A stretch of DNA of 64,000 bases. It comes from an uncultured Tenacibaculum sp. (GTDB taxonomy: Bacteria; Bacteroidota; Bacteroidia; Flavobacteriales; Flavobacteriaceae). The notes under the pieces are model-generated. The model worked only from the letters and a program-made list of their open reading frames with translations. It did no database searches and was not told where the DNA came from. The DNA lies in contig NZ_CANLTU010000003.1 in assembly GCF_947494125.1 (NCBI RefSeq), positions 248,001 through 312,000 on the forward strand. Reading direction: 5' to 3'. A program made the position numbers and the translations under genes. Position 1 is the stretch's first letter. Each line of letters starts with the position of its first letter. Below, piece after piece: positions 56,766 to 64,000 of the stretch.

Positions 56766-57240
56766 TTTTATTTATAATATAATCTAAAATTCTATCTGGA
56801 TTTAACGCAATACTTATTCTAACACCATATCTCGGTTCTTCTAAACAATCAAACTGAGATTGTAATAAATCTGGGTTAAAAAAATGTGAAGCTCTTCGTT
56901 TTAATCTTTTTTCAATTATGTCATAATCTCCTTGCAAATACACCCAGTTTATATTTTTAATATTTGCCGACAATAATTCTCTATAACTCTCCTTTAATGC
57001 TGAACAAGCTAATATTACTCCTTTTAACTGAAGTTCTTTTAATTTAAGGTTCACAGAAGTTAACCAAGGTTTTCTATCAAAATCTGTTAAAGGAATACCT
57101 TCGGACATTTTTATTTTGTTCTCTTTTGAATGAAAATCATCTGCATCTATAAAAGGTAAATCTATTTTTTTTGATAGCCTTTCACCTATTGTTGATTTAC
57201 CACAACCACTCACTCCCATAAGAATATATATCTTACTCAT
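56758..57240 (-). CDS. gntK: Gluconokinase, GntK type
   Basis: ATP-dependent phosphorylation of gluconate to 6-phosphogluconate. The P-loop GVSGCGKST lies at 9-17; FIDADDFHS and KMSEGIPLTDFDRKPWL are the gluconokinase signatures; the closing part has RRASHFFNPDLLQSQFDCLEEP (read as RRASHFF and LLQSQFDCLEEP). Start ATG 57240, 160 aa; a TTG two codons further upstream is not needed. It overlaps the GH3 gene by 8 bases and gnd by 8 bases. Confidence 0.95.
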   Translation of the reverse strand: MSKIYILMGVSGCGKSTIGERLSKKIDLPFIDADDFHSKENKIKMSEGIPLTDFDRKPWLTSVNLKLKELQLKGVILACSALKESYRELLSANIKNINWVYLQGDYDIIEKRLKRRASHFFNPDLLQSQFDCLEEPRYGVRISIALNPDRILDYIINKNE

Positions 57241-59479
57241 ATACAAACTTTTCTTTTACCTTAGAAGCTGAATTTGCACCTATCCAAATATTAAATTTTC
57301 CTTTTTCAACTCCGTATTTCAATTCATTATTATAATACTTTAAATCATCAACTGTTATTTCAAATGTTACTTTCTGTTTCTCTTTAGATTTTAAACTTAT
57401 TCTTTTATACCCTTTCAATTCTTTTACAGGCCTTGTTATATTACCTGCAACATCCTGAATATAAAGCTGAACTAATTCTTCACCCGCTCTTTCTCCTGTA
57501 TTAGTTATATCAATAGAAGCTATTATATTATTATCATCTGTTAAACTAGTTGTAGATAATTTTAAATTTGAATATTCAAAAGAAGTATATCCTAACCCAA
57601 AACCAAAAGGATATTCTGGTTCATAACCAACATCTAAATAATGTGATGTATTTCCTAATGAACTTTGCCATGCTCCTATAGGTATACTATCTATATGCAC
57701 ATATTCCTTTGAACTTGCTGGTCTTCCTGTATTTTTATGATTGTAATATAACGGTAATTGCCCTGCCACTTTTGGCCACGTAATTGGTAACCTCCCTTTT
57801 GGTTCTTTTATCCCAAAAAGAATATCATAAATGGCATCTCCTCCCATAGTTCCAGGATGCCAAGTCATTAAAATTACATCTACTTTACTTTTTATATTCT
57901 GAAGTGTTATTGGACGACCAGCCATTATTATTAAAATCACTGGTTTCTTTATTTTTGCCAACTCTTTTATTAATTCTTCTTGTGCTCCTGGTAAATTTAT
58001 ATTTGCCCTACTATGTGCTTCTCCTGATAAAATTGCTTCTTCACCACCTATAAACAAAACAACATCTGCATTACTTGCCTTAGTTAGTACTTCTTTAAAA
58101 TACTTTTTATTAGTATCTCTACTATAAGTTAAACCTTCTATAAATTCAAAATTTGCATTATTTTTTTCAAAAGAAGCTACTGGTGTAACTGTATGTTCTT
58201 TATCTCCATCAAAAGTCCATGTACCTAATTGTTCTCTAGGTTTATTCGCTAATGGTCCTACGATAAGCACCTTTGTTTTTTTATTTAAAGGGAGAACATT
58301 GTTTTCATTTTTTAATAAAACTGAACTTTTTATAGCTGCCTCTTTTGCTAATTCTAGATGTTTACTGCTATAAATTTCTACATCTTTATTTTTATTTCTA
58401 TATGGAGTTTTAAATAATCCCATTCTAAACTTTACTCGTAAAATATCTCTCACCATGTTGTCTATCTGATTTATTGACAACTTATTTTCTTTTAAAAGTT
58501 CCTTTGCGTTATCTTCATAGGATTTACTTGTCATTTCCATATTCAACCCTGCATCGATAGCTTTTTCTGCTGCTTGTTTTTCATCTTCTGCATAACCATG
58601 CGCTACCATCTCTGTAACTGAATTCCAATCACTAACCACAAAACCATCAAACTTTAATCGCTTTCTTAAAATATTTGTTAGTAATTCTTTGTCTCCTGAG
58701 GCTGGTATTCCATTTACTTCATTAAAAGATGTCATTACGGTTTGTGCTCCTGCTTTAAAAGCCGATTCAAATGGTGGTAGATACGTATTATGTAACTGCT
58801 CTTTACTAATAATAGCTGTATTATAATCTCTACCTCCTATGGCTGCTCCGTAACCAATAAAATGTTTTGCACAAGCTATTAAACTTGTTGGATCTGACAG
58901 ACTATCTCCCTGAAATCCTTCTACATAAGCTCTTGCTAATTGACTTGCCAAGTATGGATCTTCTCCTGGAGATTCTGCAATTCGCCCCCATCTTGCATCT
59001 TTAGCTATATCTAACATCGGTGCAAAAGTCCATCGTATTCCAAAAGAAGAAGCTTCTATTGCTGCTACTCTAGACGAGTTCTTTGCCACTTCTTCATCCC
59101 ATGAGGCTGCCATACCTAGAGGAATTGGAAAAATGGTTTTAAATCCATGAATTACATCTCTTGAAAAAATTAACGGTATTTTATTAGGACTTTCTTCTAC
59201 TGCTATTCTTTGTAATTCATCTACATACTCCTTATTCATTACATTTAAAAGTGCTCCTACTTTTCCTTCTCTTACTTTTTGCTTTAATTCTTCCGATAAG
59301 GTTTTAGCTCTACTAGAAGTACCTCTAAGGTTTAACTGACCTATTTTCTCTTCTAAGGTCATTTTAGATAAAAGCTCCTCAATATTGTATTCTAATTGAT
59401 TGCTTACTTTTTTCTCTTTTTCACATCCTATTGCGAAAACCATTATTATCCCTAATAAAAAAGCATAAATTGTGCGCAT
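57233..59479 (-). CDS. Glycoside hydrolase family 3 (beta-glucosidase type), lipoprotein
   Basis: Exported beta-glucosidase-like enzyme of 748 aa; lipobox AIGC (Cys19). Family 3 order: TIM-barrel (40-360) with KHFIGYG and the nucleophile Asp284 in GFVVSDWNSV, an alpha/beta sandwich with GGEEAILSGEAHSRANINLPG, and a C-terminal fibronectin-type III domain with LVQLYIQD and KELKGYKR. It is similar to BglX. Its lipoprotein signal puts it in the periplasm or at the surface, where it would release glucose from beta-linked oligosaccharides, a source of glucose for oxidation to gluconate. Confidence 0.92.
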   Translation of the reverse strand: MRTIYAFLLGIIMVFAIGCEKEKKVSNQLEYNIEELLSKMTLEEKIGQLNLRGTSSRAKTLSEELKQKVREGKVGALLNVMNKEYVDELQRIAVEESPNKIPLIFSRDVIHGFKTIFPIPLGMAASWDEEVAKNSSRVAAIEASSFGIRWTFAPMLDIAKDARWGRIAESPGEDPYLASQLARAYVEGFQGDSLSDPTSLIACAKHFIGYGAAIGGRDYNTAIISKEQLHNTYLPPFESAFKAGAQTVMTSFNEVNGIPASGDKELLTNILRKRLKFDGFVVSDWNSVTEMVAHGYAEDEKQAAEKAIDAGLNMEMTSKSYEDNAKELLKENKLSINQIDNMVRDILRVKFRMGLFKTPYRNKNKDVEIYSSKHLELAKEAAIKSSVLLKNENNVLPLNKKTKVLIVGPLANKPREQLGTWTFDGDKEHTVTPVASFEKNNANFEFIEGLTYSRDTNKKYFKEVLTKASNADVVLFIGGEEAILSGEAHSRANINLPGAQEELIKELAKIKKPVILIIMAGRPITLQNIKSKVDVILMTWHPGTMGGDAIYDILFGIKEPKGRLPITWPKVAGQLPLYYNHKNTGRPASSKEYVHIDSIPIGAWQSSLGNTSHYLDVGYEPEYPFGFGLGYTSFEYSNLKLSTTSLTDDNNIIASIDITNTGERAGEELVQLYIQDVAGNITRPVKELKGYKRISLKSKEKQKVTFEITVDDLKYYNNELKYGVEKGKFNIWIGANSASKVKEKFVYE

Positions 59480-59485
59480 ATCTTT

Positions 59486-60511
59486 TTATTTTACTTGTTC
59501 TACAATTAACTTTTCTTTACTCAAAACTGGCTTTTTAAAATAACTGCTTTTTACTCCTTTTACTCCTGGTATTGCTATAAATACTGAACCTGCTAAAGGA
59601 TATTTCGCTCTTTCTTCTTTTGTCATATCTACACTTGCCGTTGTTATATACAGCGTATCTAAATTATCTCCTCCAAATGCACAAGAAGTAACATTATGTG
59701 CTGGTACTTTTATTTTTGAAATTAATTTTCCTGTTTTAGGATTGTATTGAGCTACAGCATTTCCATTCCACATTCCTACCCACAGCATATCATTTTCGTC
59801 TATCGTCATTCCATCTGGAAAACCATCTTTTTCATTTACTTTAACTACTATTCTTTCATTGGAAATTGTGCTTGTTTTAAGGTTAAAATCAAAAGCTCGA
59901 ATATTTCCTGTAGGCGTATCTATATAATACATAACATCTCCTTTTTTTGTCCATACAATTCCATTTGAAATAGTTACGTTTTCTAACATTGGTGTAGTTT
60001 TTCCATGGTCATCTATTTTATACAACTTCCCATTTGGTTTTGTTTGTTTTAAATGCATGGATCCTACCCACAGATTTCCATTTGGATCACATTTACCATC
60101 ATTAAATCTATTTTCAGTAACTAATGCCTCTACATCTGACAATAAGTTTATTTCTTCTGTTTCTATATTAACCACATAGATTCCATCCTCTAAAGCTACC
60201 ACCACTTTACTCTCTTCTTCTGAAGGTACTATTGTACCTATTTTTGAAGGCACATTAATTATTCTATTTTCTTTTTTTAAAGGATTATAAATATGTAATC
60301 TCTTTTTCTCTATATCTACCCAAATGAATTGTTTCTTTTTATAATCCCAAAATGCTCCTTCACCTAATTTTGCAGATATTTTATATTCTAAAACTGCCTC
60401 TACTGCATTTTTTTTTGCTTTACATGCTCCAAAAACCATAATTACAACCATTAGTAATAGCATATTTACATACACTTTTATTCTATTTTTTTTTAGCTTA
60501 TTTAATAACAT
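59486..60511 (-). CDS. SMP-30/gluconolactonase-family lipoprotein
   Basis: Exported six-bladed beta-propeller lactonase, 341 aa, lipobox FGAC (Cys30). Metal-site motifs: GEGAFWD with the conserved Glu (about 46), RFNDGKCDPNGNLWVGSM (Asn and Asp), ISNGIVW and DGMTIDENDMLWVGMWNG. This family opens sugar-1,5-lactones such as gluconolactone to the acid. It ends 6 bases before the GH3 gene. Together with GntP, GntK and Gnd it completes a gluconolactone-to-ribulose-5-phosphate path. Confidence 0.9.
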   Translation of the reverse strand: MLLNKLKKNRIKVYVNMLLLMVVIMVFGACKAKKNAVEAVLEYKISAKLGEGAFWDYKKKQFIWVDIEKKRLHIYNPLKKENRIINVPSKIGTIVPSEEESKVVVALEDGIYVVNIETEEINLLSDVEALVTENRFNDGKCDPNGNLWVGSMHLKQTKPNGKLYKIDDHGKTTPMLENVTISNGIVWTKKGDVMYYIDTPTGNIRAFDFNLKTSTISNERIVVKVNEKDGFPDGMTIDENDMLWVGMWNGNAVAQYNPKTGKLISKIKVPAHNVTSCAFGGDNLDTLYITTASVDMTKEERAKYPLAGSVFIAIPGVKGVKSSYFKKPVLSKEKLIVEQVK

Positions 60512-60604
60512 ATCAAATGAATTTTTCTTAAAAAATTGCGTATTTTCCCTACCTACTTATAACAAATAGGCTGTTAAATAGCATTAGTTACGTACTATTT
60601 TTTA
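60512..60604 (-). other. Only sizable gap inside the sugar operon
   Basis: 93 bases between the SSS symporter and lactonase genes. A weak CCTATTTG near 60562 could be part of an internal promoter, but no convincing element, hairpin or LacI-like operator is visible. Confidence 0.4.
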
Positions 60605-62194
60605 TTATGAAAAGTACAAGAATGTTGCTATTACTATAACACACACCAATATTCCTACTAATTTCACATGCTTCCAAGGTGTTATATCCACCTCCTTAGT
60701 AAACTCTTGCACATAATTCTCGCCTCTTGGATACAACTTCCCTATTATTAACATTATTACCACATTTAAGACAAATAATATTGCCATAATATGTAAAAAA
60801 TGCGGGTAATTATCTTCTCCAAACACGTAAGGTTTTAAATAAAATTGACTAATAATGTATAATACTGCACCTGATATAATTGCCACTTTAGCCGCAATTG
60901 CTGGTACTCTTTTTGTTAAATAACCTACTACTATGATAGTTAAAATTGGAATACTATAACAACCATTTACTTCTTGTAAGTATCCAAATAACCCATCGGG
61001 TGCATTGGCTATAAGAGGTGCCACAAACATTGACAATACTGCTAATAGAACTCCAAACTTTTTACCTGCTGAAACAATTTGCTTCTCGTTTGCTTCCTTA
61101 TTTATATACTCTTTGTAAATATCTATACCAAACAAGGTTACTGAACTATTCAACGCACTATTAAATGAACTTAAAATTGCTCCGAACAATACTGCTGCAA
61201 AAAAACCTACAAATGATAATGGTAAAACCTGTGTTACCAATTTTGGATATGCTTCATCTGCATTTACTATTGACTCTCCAAAAAGATGAAACGCTATAAT
61301 TCCTGGAAGCACCACTATTATTGGTCCTAAAATTTTAAAAACTGACGCTAATAATAATCCTTTTTGCCCTTCTTTTAAATTTTTAGCTCCTAATGCTCTC
61401 TGTATAATTGCCTGATTGGTTCCCCAATAAAATAATTGAACTAACATCATTCCCGTAAAAATTGTAGCAAATGGTATTGATGATTCATTATCTCCAATTG
61501 CATTTAATTTTTCTGTATGTGTTGTTGTTAAAACATTTATTCCCTCCAAAAAACTTCCTCCTCCGACTTCTATTAAACCGAAAACTGGAATTAACAAACC
61601 TCCAATTATAAGTCCAACTGCATTAATTGTATCTGAAACTGCAACCGCTTTTAAACCTCCAAAAATTGCATAAATAGAACCTATTATTCCTATAGAAAAT
61701 ATACATATCCATAATGCTGTTTCTTTTGATACTCCTAACAAACCTGACACATCAAACATTGTACTTATTGCTAATGAACCTGAGTATAATACTATAGGTA
61801 AAAAAACAACAACATATCCAGTTAAAAACAATCCTGAAGTAATTGATTTTGTTGTTCTATCATAACGGCGTTCTAAAAAAGTAGGCACTGTTGTTAATCC
61901 TCCTTTTAAGTATCTAGGTAATAAAAACACTGCTGTAATAACCATAGCTATTGCTGCTAATGTTTCCCAAGCCATTACTAATATACCTTCTGTAAAAGCT
62001 TGTCCATTTAAACCTACTAATTGCTCTGTTGATAAATTTGTAAGTAATAATGATCCTGCTATTACTGTTGCTGTTAGACTTCTTCCTCCTAAAAAATAAC
62101 CTTCTGAAGATTGTTCATTTGTTTTTCTTGTTGCTATATAAGCAACAACTGCTACTAAAACTGTAAATCCTATAAATGAGATTAAACTTAACAT
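60605..62194 (-). CDS. Sodium:solute symporter (SSS family)
   Basis: A 529-residue, 13-14 helix Na+-coupled transporter of the SLC5/SSS class. It has EGYFLGGRSL (31-40), SLLLTNLSTEQLVGLNGQAF, LPRYLKGGLTTVPTFLERRYD and GAILSSFNSALNSSVTLFGIDIY, the last covering the Na2 sodium site with conserved Ser residues. Similar proteins carry glucose, galactose or other sugars and acids. It is the second transporter beside GPH and the third with GntP in this operon, so several uptake products are expected. Confidence 0.92.
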   Translation of the reverse strand: MLSLISFIGFTVLVAVVAYIATRKTNEQSSEGYFLGGRSLTATVIAGSLLLTNLSTEQLVGLNGQAFTEGILVMAWETLAAIAMVITAVFLLPRYLKGGLTTVPTFLERRYDRTTKSITSGLFLTGYVVVFLPIVLYSGSLAISTMFDVSGLLGVSKETALWICIFSIGIIGSIYAIFGGLKAVAVSDTINAVGLIIGGLLIPVFGLIEVGGGSFLEGINVLTTTHTEKLNAIGDNESSIPFATIFTGMMLVQLFYWGTNQAIIQRALGAKNLKEGQKGLLLASVFKILGPIIVVLPGIIAFHLFGESIVNADEAYPKLVTQVLPLSFVGFFAAVLFGAILSSFNSALNSSVTLFGIDIYKEYINKEANEKQIVSAGKKFGVLLAVLSMFVAPLIANAPDGLFGYLQEVNGCYSIPILTIIVVGYLTKRVPAIAAKVAIISGAVLYIISQFYLKPYVFGEDNYPHFLHIMAILFVLNVVIMLIIGKLYPRGENYVQEFTKEVDITPWKHVKLVGILVCVIVIATFLYFS

Positions 62195-62200
62195 ATTTTT

Positions 62201-64000
62201 TTACTTGTTAATTTTTATAAATTGTAGGTAATCATTATTCTTTACTGAAATAATATATCTTTGATTATCTACCGTGATTGGCACCAAATCTTTTACATCT
62301 CCCTGAGTATAAAATCCGCTATCTGTAGTTGGTACAGATGTAAAACCTCCTTTTCCATTTCCTTTTAAGAAAAGACCATAACTCCCGTCGTTTCTTGGTG
62401 TTTCTACTTCTGAATTATATAGATTACCTGCTAAAACTGCATCTAAATTTCCATCGTTGTTAAAATCATTAACTACTATTTGATTAACACTTGAAAATTG
62501 TGCTTCTACAGGTAATTTGTGTACTATAAATTTACCTTCCTTATTTTCTAAATAAACACTTGCAAATGAACTCACTTGATAATGCAGAGAGTTTTTTAAA
62601 TTTTTACTACCATAAACATCAACCAAAGTAGCTGTTGAAAATTCATTGTAATTTTTAAATTTACTTTTTAATGATGGTATCTGTTGCGACGAACATTGTT
62701 TACCCCTTACTGGATACTGTTTCCCTTCATTATAGTAACTTAATACAATATCGTTTTTATTATTTTTATCAAAATCATTTACATAAATATCAAATGTTTC
62801 TTTTTCTGATGCTTTATACTTATAATTCAAACCATTATTTCCTATGATATAATCCGTATCTCCATCGTTATCAAAATCACCTTGATTAATACTCCACCAC
62901 CATCCTGCAGTATTTTTTGTTAATCCGTAACTTTCTGAAACTTCTTCAAACTCTCCTCTGTTATTTATAAATACTTTTATAGGCATCCATTCTCCAACAA
63001 TTATAATATCTTCCCATCCGTCATTATTAATATCAGTAATAGCAGCTGATGTAGCCATTCCCAAATCTTTAAGTAATGGTATATTAGAACTTGTTACATC
63101 TTCAAATTTTACATTTATTTCATTTGAAATGTTCTTTAATAAAGTACTTGATGCTGGTAATGGATATTTCCCTGGAACTTGCCTTCCTAAAACTAATACA
63201 TCTTGCTTTCCATCTTTATCAAAATCAAATGAATAAGCTTTAGATCCACTATTTTGTATTTGTGGTAATGCCTTCTTCTCTTTACTAAAATTACCTTTTC
63301 CATCATTTGTATACAATCTATCTTGTAACATTTCGGAATGCTCTGCATATTCATAACCCCCACTTACCACATATAAATCTTGATCTCCATCATTATCTGC
63401 ATCAAAGAATAAAGCGCCTATATCTTCCGATAATTTATCGCTTTCTATTTGAGTATTCTGTTTTTCTAAAAAACCATTCTTTTTTTGGATGAATACCTTT
63501 CCTTTATTACCAAAAGAACCTCCTACAAAACAATCATCTAAGCCATCCTTATTAACATCTGCTACTGCTACCGCTGGACCAAGTGTTGACATTTTATGTG
63601 GTAATAATACCTGATTATCAAAATCATTCAAATCATTTTCAATTGCTTTGTATTTTAATAAATTCGATTTTGCATTTGAAAATATTCTCTTCTTACCTAA
63701 TAACTGATCTTTTTTATCTTTTGCTTTCGCATACTCTAAAGCTATTGCTTGGTTTGATACTATATTTTTTAATAATTGTTCTTTTCCTGTTGGCCAAACA
63801 ACTTTTAAACTATCTATTTTTTTTACTTCTCCTAATCCAAAATGCAATTTTGCTGCTACTGATGATTGAAACCCTCTTGTTAATGTTAATTCTTGTTTCT
63901 GTATATTTTCTTTTGTGTAGATATAAACTTTTGCACCTAAACCAAAAGCATTTTTTTGAGTTCCTTTAAAAGAAACACTTAAATAGTTTTTACCTTTTCC
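62201..64000 (-). CDS. FG-GAP/VCBS repeat protein with ASPIC/UnbV domain (partial)
   Basis: Exported CRTAC1-like protein, cut by the right window edge; the frame stays open to base 64000 (upstream residues read AFGLGAKVYIYTKENIQKQ), so the TTG at 63847 is an internal Leu. The part here holds the ASPIC/UnbV domain LHFGLGEVKKIDSLKVVWPTG and at least seven calcium-binding FG-GAP-like repeats such as DVNKDGLDDCFVGG, DADNDGDQDLYVVSG, DINNDGWEDIIIVG and DFDNDGDTDYIIGN. Full-length homologues have ~1100 aa and are frequent in polysaccharide-utilisation loci near SusCD pairs. Function is unknown; surface glycan interaction is likely. Confidence 0.88.
   Translation of the reverse strand, partial: GKGKNYLSVSFKGTQKNAFGLGAKVYIYTKENIQKQELTLTRGFQSSVAAKLHFGLGEVKKIDSLKVVWPTGKEQLLKNIVSNQAIALEYAKAKDKKDQLLGKKRIFSNAKSNLLKYKAIENDLNDFDNQVLLPHKMSTLGPAVAVADVNKDGLDDCFVGGSFGNKGKVFIQKKNGFLEKQNTQIESDKLSEDIGALFFDADNDGDQDLYVVSGGYEYAEHSEMLQDRLYTNDGKGNFSKEKKALPQIQNSGSKAYSFDFDKDGKQDVLVLGRQVPGKYPLPASSTLLKNISNEINVKFEDVTSSNIPLLKDLGMATSAAITDINNDGWEDIIIVGEWMPIKVFINNRGEFEEVSESYGLTKNTAGWWWSINQGDFDNDGDTDYIIGNNGLNYKYKASEKETFDIYVNDFDKNNKNDIVLSYYNEGKQYPVRGKQCSSQQIPSLKSKFKNYNEFSTATLVDVYGSKNLKNSLHYQVSSFASVYLENKEGKFIVHKLPVEAQFSSVNQIVVNDFNNDGNLDAVLAGNLYNSEVETPRNDGSYGLFLKGNGKGGFTSVPTTDSGFYTQGDVKDLVPITVDNQRYIISVKNNDYLQFIKINK

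Noticed and set aside
63845..63847. Start of the FG-GAP/ASPIC protein at 63847
   Set aside because: The codon is TTG within an ASPIC/UnbV domain and the frame stays open with matching family sequence to the window edge.

Overview
The window is AT-rich (roughly 30% GC by eye) and densely coded. Several upstream regions carry the Bacteroidetes promoter -7 element TAnnTTTG. Many proteins are lipoproteins with a Cys lipobox, and the gene content (SCO1/YHYH cluster, DUF1573, head-GIN adhesin, imelysins, GPH and SSS sugar symporters, FG-GAP/ASPIC-UnbV protein) fits a marine member of the Flavobacteriaceae, something like Tenacibaculum or Polaribacter. The genus is inference. I saw no tRNA, rRNA, insertion sequence, prophage or CRISPR array.

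Layout. 1-2662: the 3' part of a LodA-type quinoprotein amino-acid oxidase gene and its LodB-type flavoprotein maturase. 2672-9163 (minus): parE, two tiny membrane proteins, parC, an Asp/Glu racemase-family protein and an MscS channel in one tight run. 9321-13620: a cadherin-like small lipoprotein, a two-component system (TPR lipoprotein histidine kinase plus LuxR-type regulator), an acidic 60-residue lipoprotein with a remarkably structured leader, and a membrane-anchored unknown. 13770-15245: guaB. 15438-22822: a probable iron-responsive cluster (imelysin, di-heme oxidoreductase, second imelysin, HTTM protein; FMN-binding protein plus 4-TM protein; OprP-type porin) whose three promoters all carry copies of one palindrome, TTATTTAGA-N5-TCTAAATAA. 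22971-26187: 5'-nucleotidase, HExxH metalloprotein and HMG-CoA lyase. 26380-29957: an ECF sigma, anti-sigma-like protein and DUF4097-type protein, then a YhhN protein and a head-GIN adhesin. 30042-33067: two paralogous secreted proteins of tail-fibre type with almost identical 3' ends. 33224-40202: valS, DUF1573 protein, aspartic protease with PDZ, aminotransferase and murB. 40199-43029: SCO1, MORN, YHYH and aquaporin. 43163-49684: small Cys-rich membrane protein, glycosyltransferase, ECF sigma, an aberrant Nramp homologue, lipA, a candidate sigma-54 small RNA and a DUF255 thioredoxin-like protein. 49688-64000 (minus): one long sugar operon.

How the parts work together. The sugar operon combines GH3 beta-glucosidase, cellobiose/mannobiose 2-epimerase, a jelly-roll polysaccharide-binding or lyase-like protein, GPH and SSS symporters and a LacI regulator with a complete gluconate branch: lactonase, GntP permease, gluconate kinase and 6-phosphogluconate dehydrogenase. 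This suggests beta-glucan or mannan oligosaccharide use in which some sugar is oxidised to aldonate outside the cytoplasm and enters the pentose phosphate pathway. The enzyme making the lactone is not in the window.

The best candidates for undescribed biology are the palindrome-controlled imelysin/di-heme/FMN/porin set, the roughly 220-nt structured leader before the acidic lipoprotein and kinase genes, and the putative sigma-54-driven small RNA between lipA and the DUF255 gene.
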